A stretch of DNA of 6,325 nt from Cytophagaceae bacterium (GTDB lineage: Bacteria; Bacteroidota; Bacteroidia; Cytophagales; Flexibacteraceae), in NCBI GenBank assembly GCA_947464365.1, contig CANHWS010000204.1, positions 1 through 6,325 of the forward strand, read 5' to 3'. A program made the position numbers and the translations under genes. A model generated the notes under the pieces. That model worked only from the letters and a program-made list of their open reading frames with translations. It did no database searches and was not told the origin of the DNA. Shown here in pieces: positions 1 to 6,015 of the stretch (positions are counted from its first letter, which is position 1; each line of letters begins with the position of its first letter).

Positions 1-198
1 AGGATATGCTTCTCTTAGCTCCTCGGCTCTTTCGGGATCACATTTGAGATTGACACTTAAGCGTTCAGGTTCGTCAAGCGGTAGCAATGCAAACATCTTG
101 TCTGCGACTTTGAGCACCAATGTACTTGGGCCAAAAGGAAGGCCTTCCGTGGTGGCAGGTTTGGACAGGCAATAGGCTCTGATCGTCTCGTAATTCAT
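1..198 (-). CDS. MmcQ/YjbR family protein, partial (C-terminus beyond left edge)
   Basis: The first 66 codons are present; the frame is still open at position 1, so the C-terminal part lies outside the window. The ATG at 198-196 is a natural start because the protein begins directly with the family's opening, MNYETIRAYCLSKP. Next come the hallmark segments: EGLPFGPSTLVLKV (about residues 19-31), KMFALLPLD (34-42) and LKCDPERAEELREAYP (51-66). This matches small MmcQ/YjbR proteins of about 115-125 residues with a CyaY-like fold, described as DNA-binding-like, though the biochemical role of most members is unknown. It is presumably cytoplasmic, since no signal peptide or membrane segment is seen. 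It lies 65 bp downstream of the DUF6728-like gene on the same strand and probably shares its transcript. No Shine-Dalgarno sequence precedes the start, as is usual in Bacteroidota. The family call is firm; the function is not. Confidence 0.85.
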   Translation of the reverse strand, partial: MNYETIRAYCLSKPATTEGLPFGPSTLVLKVADKMFALLPLDEPERLSVNLKCDPERAEELREAYP

Positions 199-263
199 AA
201 TTGGCAGGATTTTAGAAGGGTTTGGGTCTTTAAATCTGCCAAATAAATGCCGCTTGACCAAGT

Positions 264-485
264 CTAGCGCATAGCCAACTTGATGATAAACATGATCAAA
301 CCGATCAAGAACATCCCCATGCTGATTTTGTTGATGATATGCATCGACCGCAGGTTGAAGTTAGGCTTGGCATTGGGATCTGCTTTGCGGAAAAAATAAC
401 CAAAGACAGGACCAAGGTCGATATAATGGCGTAGTGATGGCTTGGTGTCGGACATACGGGTAGTGGGCTTTTCTGAGGTGTTCAT
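264..485 (-). CDS. DUF6728-like small single-pass membrane protein
   Basis: A 73-residue protein. An N-terminal polar stretch (1-20) is followed by a conserved-looking soluble segment, YIDLGPVFGYFFRKADPN (about 21-38), then NFNLRSMHIINKIS (42-55) and one hydrophobic helix (about 53-70) near the C-terminus, ending in AMR. The GxVFGYFFRKxDPN and FNLRxMHxINKIS signatures are what I recall of DUF6728, a small family known from Bacteroidota with no assigned function. The residue pattern suggests an inner-membrane protein with a cytoplasmic N-terminus; that is inference. Two starts are possible: ATG at 485, or ATG at 455 (Met11). Met11 would leave a 63-residue protein that starts close to the conserved block, and I find it somewhat more likely. 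The gene heads a likely two-gene unit with the MmcQ/YjbR gene and is transcribed away from the flippase. Confidence 0.75.
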   Translation of the reverse strand: MNTSEKPTTRMSDTKPSLRHYIDLGPVFGYFFRKADPNAKPNFNLRSMHIINKISMGMFLIGLIMFIIKLAMR

Positions 486-553
486 CTCGCTAATACAAAT
501 ATCGGTGATGTAGGCCAGTTCTGCATTGTCCGATGGACATTACCTGTGCGCGC

Positions 554-700
554 CTACTTAATATAACGGGCTGTTTTGTGGTTTGGTTTAGGAACGCAAT
601 GCCAACAATGTACTTGGTCGGTTTCCATGACCAGTTTTTTGATCAAAATTGGGTCCGTCACAGGATATTCTACCCGAATATGCTGCAATGGGCCTAGCAT
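554..700 (-). CDS. Doubtful small ORF, 48 residues, no known family
   Basis: The ATG at 700-698 opens a frame of 48 codons ending in TAG at 556-554. The predicted peptide is charged and protein-like in composition (it starts MLGPLQHIRVEYPVTDP), with a CWHC pair near residues 33-36 and a basic C-terminus (KPNHKTARYIK). It lies 68 bp upstream of the DUF6728-like gene on the same strand, so it could be a first gene of that unit. Against it: it is short, a 54-codon frame lies opposite it on the plus strand, no ribosome-binding signal is visible, and I recognise no homologue. It is listed because it is the most protein-like frame in the 486-819 gap. It may be chance. Confidence 0.2.
   Translation of the reverse strand: MLGPLQHIRVEYPVTDPILIKKLVMETDQVHCWHCVPKPNHKTARYIK
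629..655. repeat. Imperfect inverted repeat around TTTTGATCAAAA
   Basis: The core at 637-648 is a perfect 12-bp palindrome. It is flanked by GACCA on the left (629-633) and TGGGTC on the right (650-655), which extend the dyad imperfectly with a bulge. The position between two divergent genes would suit an operator for a dimeric regulator. It lies about 65-90 bp upstream of the candidate flippase -7 element and about 145 bp from the DUF6728-like start. No regulator gene is seen nearby, and it falls inside the doubtful 554-700 frame. Confidence 0.3.
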
Positions 701-727
701 TTGGGCCTTGATCTTGGGTTATCTTTG
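700..727 (+). promoter_or_regulatory. Candidate Bacteroidota-type promoter for the flippase
   Basis: TATCTTTG at 720-727 fits the Bacteroidota -7 consensus TAnnTTTG exactly. A TTTG at 700-703 could be the -33 element, although the 16-bp gap between the two is shorter than the usual 17-23 bp. Transcription would start a few bases after 727 and give an untranslated leader of roughly 85-90 nt before the TTG start at 820. This rests on sequence match and position only. Confidence 0.4.
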
Positions 728-819
728 TGACCTAAACAAGGGGAAGTGGCTAGATGCACTAGTATCCCCATTGAAAAATATACGATTGCGGACCACCATC
801 GCCGCCCCTGCTGATTGCC

Positions 820-2181
820 TTGAATTTTGCCGAACGGTTGCTGTACCAAACCTTGCTGTCGCGCCTCACAAAGCGCCCTGACCTTAAGCAGTTATTTCTG
901 AATACGTTTTGGTTGGCAGGGGATAAGGTAATCCGCTTAGGCATTGGTTTTTTTGTTAGCCTCCAAGTCACCAATTACCTCGGCACTTCGCAATATGGCC
1001 TAATGTCGGCCTGTATGTCCTTTGCAGCCTTGTTTTCGCCCCTGACGCACCTTGGCTTAGACTCTATTCTGGTGCGGGAATTGGTCAAAAACCCAGAGCG
1101 GCGTAATGTGTTCCTTGGTACTGGCTTCTTGCTTAAACTTGTTGGGAGTTCTATAGCCTTGGTGGCGGGCCTAATCGGTGGATACTTATTGTATGATGGT
1201 GATCAGCTTAGTGAGTACCTAGTCTTTTGGCAGCTCTGTAGTTTTCTAGTGCTGTCGTTCGATGTCGTTGATCTGCTATATCAGTCCATGATCAAGAGTA
1301 AGTACACGGTCTATGCCAAAAACCTAAGCTTTCTGATTGGGTCTGGGTTGCGTCTTTATTGCCTTTTTCTGGAGTCCCCCTTGATCTGGTTTGCCTTCAT
1401 CCAGTTTGCGGAGTTTGCGATGGCGATGGTCTTTAGTTTTTTTATCCTGTTGCGGCAGGGGATGTCTCCATTTCACTGGACGTTTGAAAAGGCTTTGGCC
1501 AAAAAGCTAGTGGCTGAGAGCTGGGTAGTTGCCATTAGCTCTTTTGTTATTTTGCTCTATATGCGGATTGACCTCGTGATGACCGAAAAGTTGGTTGGCA
1601 CGGCCGAAGCTGGGATTTACCAAGCCGCAGTAAGGCTGTCTGAGGTGTGGTATTTTATTCCGCTAGCGGTCATTAGCTCTGTCATGCCAACCATTATCAA
1701 GGCCTATCAGACAGATGAACCTCTTGCTCATAAGAAGCTCCAACGCCTATTTGACATCCTAACTTGGGTTTCTCTCTCGGTAGGGGTAACCATTCAGTTT
1801 ACGGCCCATTGGATCATCAAGGTCTATAAACCTGAGTTTGCCGCGGCTGCTGACATCTTGGTGCTGCATATCTGGGCTGGCCTATTCGTCGGCATCGGCA
1901 CGGCATGTTCGCACTTTTACATCCTGCGTGGGATGAGCAAAATTAACTTTTACCGCACCTTAGCAGGGGCCACCTCCAATATCTTGCTTAACCTCTGGTT
2001 GATACCTCGTTTTGGTGGGTGGGGCGCAGCACTTGCTACCCTCATTTCTTATTCGATCTCTGACTACTTTAGCAATCTGTTTATACCACGGACGCGCTAT
2101 TTGTTCGGGATGTTTTTGCAGGCCTACAACCTGCCAAGGATCATCAGGCAGACCTTAGGCAAGGCTGAGACACCTGCCTAA
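820..2181 (+). CDS. Oligosaccharide/polysaccharide flippase (Wzx-like, MOP superfamily)
   Basis: A 453-residue, strongly hydrophobic protein with about twelve candidate membrane helices spread from residue 26 to 430, the usual size and layout for Wzx/RfbX-type flippases (Polysacc_synt, MATE-like fold). These move undecaprenyl-linked oligosaccharides across the inner membrane during O-antigen, capsule or exopolysaccharide assembly. Family-typical segments are FLNTFWLAGDKVIRLGIGFF (26-45), YLGTSQYGL (53-61), FSPLTHLGLDSILVRELVK (72-90), YMRIDLVMTEKLVG (247-260), AGIYQAAVRLSEVWYFIPLA (264-283) and LNLWLIPRFGGWGAALATL (390-408). The start is TTG: the frame is closed upstream by TGA at 772-774, contains no ATG before codon 62 (1003), and starting there would remove the first helix. 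CTG at 808 or 811 or ATT at 814 are alternatives. No glycosyltransferase or polymerase gene is in the window, so the transported glycan cannot be inferred. The biotin carboxylase gene follows after 50 bp without an obvious terminator. Confidence 0.88.
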   Translation: MNFAERLLYQTLLSRLTKRPDLKQLFLNTFWLAGDKVIRLGIGFFVSLQVTNYLGTSQYGLMSACMSFAALFSPLTHLGLDSILVRELVKNPERRNVFLGTGFLLKLVGSSIALVAGLIGGYLLYDGDQLSEYLVFWQLCSFLVLSFDVVDLLYQSMIKSKYTVYAKNLSFLIGSGLRLYCLFLESPLIWFAFIQFAEFAMAMVFSFFILLRQGMSPFHWTFEKALAKKLVAESWVVAISSFVILLYMRIDLVMTEKLVGTAEAGIYQAAVRLSEVWYFIPLAVISSVMPTIIKAYQTDEPLAHKKLQRLFDILTWVSLSVGVTIQFTAHWIIKVYKPEFAAAADILVLHIWAGLFVGIGTACSHFYILRGMSKINFYRTLAGATSNILLNLWLIPRFGGWGAALATLISYSISDYFSNLFIPRTRYLFGMFLQAYNLPRIIRQTLGKAETPA

Positions 2182-2231
2182 CCATGCCATTAAACTAGTA
2201 TAGACTACCAATCAACACAACCAAAACCATC

Positions 2232-3734
2232 ATGAAGATCACCAAGCTATTAGTTGCCAACCGTGGCGAAATTGCGCTCCGGATTATGCGCACGGCTAAA
2301 GAAATGGGCATCGCTACAGTCGCTGTTTATAGCGATGCTGACCGTCATGCACCACATGTCCGATTTGCAGATGAGGCATATCATTTGGGGCCAGCACCTA
2401 GTGCCGAAAGCTACCTCCGGATGGACAAGCTGATCAGCATTGCCAAAAGTTGTGGAGCAACAGCCATCCATCCTGGTTATGGCTTTTTGTCCGAAAACGC
2501 TGAGTTCAGCCGTTTGGTCACCGCCTCTGGGTTGATTTTCGTCGGGCCATCCCCACACTCCATTCAGGTGATGGGCTCTAAAATTGCGGCCAAACAGGCG
2601 GTGGCTAAGTACAACATCCCGCTTGTGCCCGGTATGGAAACCCCAATTACGGATGTTTCTGTTGCTAAGGTTCGCGCTGCCGAAATTGGCTATCCAGTCC
2701 TGATCAAGGCGAGTGCTGGTGGTGGCGGTAAAGGAATGCGGGTTGTGACCTCAGAAGCTGAATTTGACGAGCAAATGACAAGGGCTGTCAACGAGGCGCA
2801 AGCATCTTTTGGGGATGCGGCTGTCTTTATCGAGAAGTATATCTCGTCGCCAAAACATATTGAGTTCCAGGTGGTAGGCGACCAGCACGGTAATGTAATC
2901 CACCTATTCGAGCGTGAGTGTAGCATCCAGCGTCGGCACCAAAAAGTGGTTGAGGAGGCACCTAGTAGCTGTCTAACCCCAGAGGTGCGTGCGGCCATGG
3001 GAGCTGATGCCGTGGGTGTGGCCAAGGCTTGTGGCTATTATGGTGCTGGTACCGTTGAGTTTATTGTGGATGACCAGCTGAACTACTACTTCCTCGAGAT
3101 GAATACGCGCTTGCAGGTTGAGCACCCAGTGACGGAAGAAATCACAGGTGTTGACTTGGTCAGGATGCAGATCATGGTCGCTGAAGGGCAACCTTTGTCT
3201 GTGAAACAAGAGGATCTAGCCATGCGGGGCCATGCGATCGAAATACGGGTTTGTGCTGAAGACCCTGCCAATAACTTCTTGCCAGACATCGGCAGGCTCA
3301 ATACGTACATCCGTCCTCAAGGCCCTGGCATTCGGGTTGATGATGGGCTGGAGCAAGGCATGGAGATATCAGTCTTCTATGACCCAATGGTTGCCAAATT
3401 GATCACATATGCAGCCACACGCCAAGAGGCGATCGACCGTATGCGTAGGGCTATTGCCGAGTACCAAATCACGGGCATCCAGACCACACTTGGCTTCTGC
3501 GACTTTGTGATGCAACATGAGGCCTTTGTGTCAGGCAAGTTTGATACCGGCTTTGTGGCCAAGTATTTCAGCCCCGAAGTGCTGGCACCGAAGCCCACAA
3601 CGGAGCAACAAGAAGCTGCTGCCCTCCTTGCAACCATGTTACAAGATGTCAAAACTGGAGCTGTAACTAAGTCAACTGCCCAGTTTAATGGTGCTAGTAA
3701 CACTACCTCAGCTTGGAAATTGAGGGCTAAATAG
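2232..3734 (+). CDS. accC: Biotin carboxylase subunit of acetyl-/acyl-CoA carboxylase
   Basis: A 500-residue cytoplasmic enzyme that carboxylates biotin on a carrier protein using ATP and bicarbonate, the first half-reaction of acetyl-CoA (or propionyl-CoA) carboxylase. The N-terminal domain opens with KLLVANRGEIALRIMRTAKE (5-24) and includes HPGYGFLSENA (80-90). The ATP-grasp domain carries Lys117, Lys159, the glycine loop GGGGKGMR (163-170), Glu201, FERECSIQRRHQKVVEEAP (226-244, with Cys230, His236, Lys238), Glu276, and EMNTRLQVEHPVTE (289-302, with Glu289, Asn291, Arg293, Glu297). Arg339 follows in the C-terminal domain. All catalytic residues I know from E. coli AccC are present. The E. 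coli enzyme has about 449 residues; this one has a roughly 50-residue Ala/Thr/Gln-rich tail, which I recall from Bacteroidota biotin carboxylases. It lacks a biotinyl (BCCP) domain, and no carrier or carboxyltransferase gene is adjacent. The substrate, acetyl- or propionyl-CoA, cannot be told. The leader is A/C-rich with no Shine-Dalgarno sequence. Confidence 0.93.
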   Translation: MKITKLLVANRGEIALRIMRTAKEMGIATVAVYSDADRHAPHVRFADEAYHLGPAPSAESYLRMDKLISIAKSCGATAIHPGYGFLSENAEFSRLVTASGLIFVGPSPHSIQVMGSKIAAKQAVAKYNIPLVPGMETPITDVSVAKVRAAEIGYPVLIKASAGGGGKGMRVVTSEAEFDEQMTRAVNEAQASFGDAAVFIEKYISSPKHIEFQVVGDQHGNVIHLFERECSIQRRHQKVVEEAPSSCLTPEVRAAMGADAVGVAKACGYYGAGTVEFIVDDQLNYYFLEMNTRLQVEHPVTEEITGVDLVRMQIMVAEGQPLSVKQEDLAMRGHAIEIRVCAEDPANNFLPDIGRLNTYIRPQGPGIRVDDGLEQGMEISVFYDPMVAKLITYAATRQEAIDRMRRAIAEYQITGIQTTLGFCDFVMQHEAFVSGKFDTGFVAKYFSPEVLAPKPTTEQQEAAALLATMLQDVKTGAVTKSTAQFNGASNTTSAWKLRAK

Positions 3735-3768
3735 GGTCTCTAGACTTTCCATTTGCCCGTAGATAGAC

Positions 3769-3804
3769 AACCAAAAAGGGGACCATGTGGTCCCCTTTTT
3801 GGTT
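3769..3804. terminator. Bidirectional intrinsic terminator between convergent genes
   Basis: Two perfectly complementary 17-nt arms (3769-3785 and 3788-3804) meet around a central CATG, so the real loop is about 4 nt. The inner part of the stem is GC-rich (GGGGACC with GGTCCCC), followed on each strand by a run of five T inside the outer AT-rich arm. It lies 34 bp after the accC stop and 25 bp beyond the stop of the GH42 gene on the opposite strand, so it can end both transcripts. Confidence 0.9.
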
Positions 3805-3829
3805 CTGTAAGTCTGATGAGCTGTAGACC

Positions 3830-5938
3830 TTATTCTTTAACGATCTGGACCTCGTAAGGCTTCAGTGTCAGGGCTGTACCTGTTTTTTGGCCTGTAAGTA
3901 GATCCGTGCCAGGATAGGGTAAGGTGATCGATTTGCTTTCGCCAGTGATGTTGACCAAAGCGATAGCCTTGCCGATTTTGCCATTGCGTGGCACGGCTAC
4001 AACACCAGCATCTCCTTTAACCACAGGGGTGATGCCAGCCTCTTTGGCTGCCTTCAGGACAATTGCCTTTACTGCTTCTTTGCCTGGGTCGGTACCCATC
4101 ACGATCACTTGGCCTTTACCAACATTGTTCTGTATGATGGCTGGCTGATCCTTCACCATGCAGGACGAATAAGTGGCCAATATGCTTCCAGTTTTGCTAC
4201 TGAGGGTCATGGCCCAAAGCGCGGCAGGCGCTTCTGGCAGGTTGAGGGTCTCGGCAAACCGAAGGCCAGGTACTGGCTCGGCTGGGCGTGGTTTGGTCCC
4301 GATCGGGATCATGGTTTCACCTACGATGCCTGTCCATTGCTCTAGGTCGCCAAGTGCTGCGCTGGTGTTAGCGGCCCACTCGTCATTGCGGTACCCAGTC
4401 ATCGGGCCCAAAATCAGGGTGCCGCCAGTTGTTACCCAAGCCTTTAGTTTGGCTTTGAGGGTGGCATCTAGGTTCGGCATCAAAGGGATAAACAAGACCT
4501 TGTAAGGGGTCAGGTCGGTATTTGGGCTAATGACATCACGGTGCAGATAGGCATTCGCAACTGGTAGGTAGAATCGATAGGTCCAGTCGTTATAATACTT
4601 GATGCCGTTGGTGTATTCCTCAATCTCGAGGCCCACTTTGGCTTTATGGTCCCACATGACGGCCACTTTGGCCTTCTCTACTGGCATATACATTAGGTCC
4701 TTGCCGACTTTTTGGAGCTCAGCACCAAGGACTTTGAGGTCATTGTAGTTGGCCGAAGGTTTGCCCCATGCCGATAGCACTGCCCCATGCGTCATTTCTT
4801 GGCCAGCAGGCTGTTGGCGCCACAGCCAAAACATCGACCCTTGCGCACCTAGGGCATGGTTCATCCACAAGGCGGCACGCATACTACCTTCAGGACTATG
4901 CAAAAACCAAGTTTGGCCATTGTTCCCCCCACCGCTGAAGTTAGGAGCTGTCTCGAACAACCAGTGGTAACCTTTGCCATAGCCACGCATCCGGTCATAA
5001 TTGCTCATGATCAGGTCATAAGCTTCAAAGCTATGGTAGTTGTTGACCGCCATAAAGTCTAGGTCCTTGAACAGACCAGGGTAGTCAACTGATTGGCCTG
5101 GCATGCCGTCATGAGTAATAGGGGCATTGCTATACTTACGGATTGCGGCTAGCTGCAGGTCCTGAAAGTGGATGATTTCATCGTTCCAGAACCGTACCCA
5201 AGCCATTTCGAGCGATGGATTATGCCATTTTTCGATATCTGGCATCGGAATCTGGTTAAAGTCCTGATAGGCTTGGCTCCAGAGAGCTAGGCTCCAGAGT
5301 TTGTTAAGCCGCTCGACAGTGCCAAATTTCTTCTGGAGCCAAGCTTGCCATTTAGTTTTGGTTTCTGGGCCAAAGTCATAAGTAACAGACATCTCATTAT
5401 CTGTTTGCCAAGCGATGACTCCTGGTTTGCGACCAAACTCAGCTGCCATTTTTTCAGTGATCCTGGCGCACTCACGTTGATAGTCAGCACTTGCGTAGCT
5501 GCAGTCACGCCTGAGGCCATGTACCTCTTGCTTTCCGTTGGCCTTGGTGAGCATCATAGATTGATACTTCTGGATCAGCCAAGCGGGTGGGGTGGCTGTT
5601 GGCGTGCCCAAAATGACATCAATGCCAGCAGCTTTGAGTTTGTCGATAATCTTGTGCAGCCATTGGAAACTATAGGCTCCTTCAGTTGGCTCCATTGTGC
5701 TCCAGCTGAACTCCGCCATCCGCATGACGTTCATGTTCAGCTCCTTCATCCGGATGATGTCCTGATCAATCTGGTTCGGATTGGCTTCTAGGTCCCAAGC
5801 TTCGGGATAGTAGGAGGCCCCATAGTAGAACTTGTTGTCGCCGATATAGCCCTCAGGCAATTTGCGGACTGTGTTGGGCTGGGCAAAGGCCGTGGTTGCC
5901 AGTAGCAATAGGCCTAGGGTTAGGTGGTGGATGCGCAT
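3830..5938 (-). CDS. Secreted GH42 beta-galactosidase
   Basis: A 702-residue protein. It begins with a signal peptide, MRIHHLTLGLLLLATTAFA, with likely signal peptidase I cleavage after Ala19; there is no lipobox, so it should be periplasmic or secreted rather than a lipoprotein. The mature part shows the three GH42 domains: a TIM barrel (about 37-405) opening with FYYGASYYPEAW and followed by FSWSTMEPTEGAYSF; a glutamine-amidotransferase-like trimerisation domain (about 420-620, with VLFIPLMPNL, TTGGTLILGPMTGYRNDEW and GKGQVIVMGTDPG); and a small C-terminal beta domain (about 640-700). The likely acid/base is Glu182 (WQTDNEMS) and the likely nucleophile Glu329 (WLFETAPN), giving a retaining mechanism that releases terminal beta-galactose. 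The four-cysteine zinc site of some GH42 enzymes is missing; the only cysteines are 146, 157 and 593. The next gene upstream on the same strand is GH28-like, which suggests galactan side chains of pectin as substrate; that is inference. The ATG at 5938 is set by the signal peptide. Confidence 0.92.
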   Translation of the reverse strand: MRIHHLTLGLLLLATTAFAQPNTVRKLPEGYIGDNKFYYGASYYPEAWDLEANPNQIDQDIIRMKELNMNVMRMAEFSWSTMEPTEGAYSFQWLHKIIDKLKAAGIDVILGTPTATPPAWLIQKYQSMMLTKANGKQEVHGLRRDCSYASADYQRECARITEKMAAEFGRKPGVIAWQTDNEMSVTYDFGPETKTKWQAWLQKKFGTVERLNKLWSLALWSQAYQDFNQIPMPDIEKWHNPSLEMAWVRFWNDEIIHFQDLQLAAIRKYSNAPITHDGMPGQSVDYPGLFKDLDFMAVNNYHSFEAYDLIMSNYDRMRGYGKGYHWLFETAPNFSGGGNNGQTWFLHSPEGSMRAALWMNHALGAQGSMFWLWRQQPAGQEMTHGAVLSAWGKPSANYNDLKVLGAELQKVGKDLMYMPVEKAKVAVMWDHKAKVGLEIEEYTNGIKYYNDWTYRFYLPVANAYLHRDVISPNTDLTPYKVLFIPLMPNLDATLKAKLKAWVTTGGTLILGPMTGYRNDEWAANTSAALGDLEQWTGIVGETMIPIGTKPRPAEPVPGLRFAETLNLPEAPAALWAMTLSSKTGSILATYSSCMVKDQPAIIQNNVGKGQVIVMGTDPGKEAVKAIVLKAAKEAGITPVVKGDAGVVAVPRNGKIGKAIALVNITGESKSITLPYPGTDLLTGQKTGTALTLKPYEVQIVKE

Positions 5939-6015
5939 GGGGGAATTCAGATGGATATTTGTAGTCTAGCTATAATAGTATTGCCACCCACAAAGACCCT
6001 TGCAAGGTATAAAAA

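Larger units (their letters stand above)
486..819. other. Divergent intergenic region (334 bp)
   Basis: This stretch separates the leftward DUF6728-like gene from the rightward flippase and should hold both promoters. It contains a good match to the Bacteroidota -7 element on the plus strand (720-727), an imperfect inverted repeat centred on TTTTGATCAAAA (629-655), and a few short reading frames on both strands. Those short frames are a 54-codon plus-strand frame at 533-697, a 48-codon minus-strand frame at 554-700, and a 26-codon minus-strand frame at 719-799. None has a recognisable product. I see no tRNA, no riboswitch-like fold and no strong terminator here. Confidence 0.7.

Noticed and set aside
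496..503. GATATTTG on the minus strand, 7 of 8 bases of the Bacteroidota -7 element, just upstream of the DUF6728-like gene
   Set aside because: The first base does not match and no TTG lies at the right distance upstream; it would also leave a leader of only a few bases before ATG 485, unless the start is at 455.
118..617. Exact 12-bp repeat CAATGTACTTGG at 118-129 and 606-617
   Set aside because: About one shared 12-mer is expected by chance in a window this size, and the surrounding sequences do not match further.
533..697. A 54-codon plus-strand frame in the divergent intergenic region
   Set aside because: It has no homology that I recognise, ends before the candidate flippase promoter, and lies opposite a more protein-like minus-strand frame; probably an antisense shadow or chance.
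576..881. A 101-codon plus-strand frame overlapping the flippase start
   Set aside because: It has a Cys/Trp-rich, non-family composition, begins with a non-ATG codon, and its last 60 bases lie in the wrong frame over the flippase, which is clearly the real gene.
5345..5791. A 148-codon plus-strand frame opposite the GH42 gene
   Set aside because: It is the antisense of the catalytic domain of an intact, well-recognised GH42 gene, and its translation resembles no protein family.
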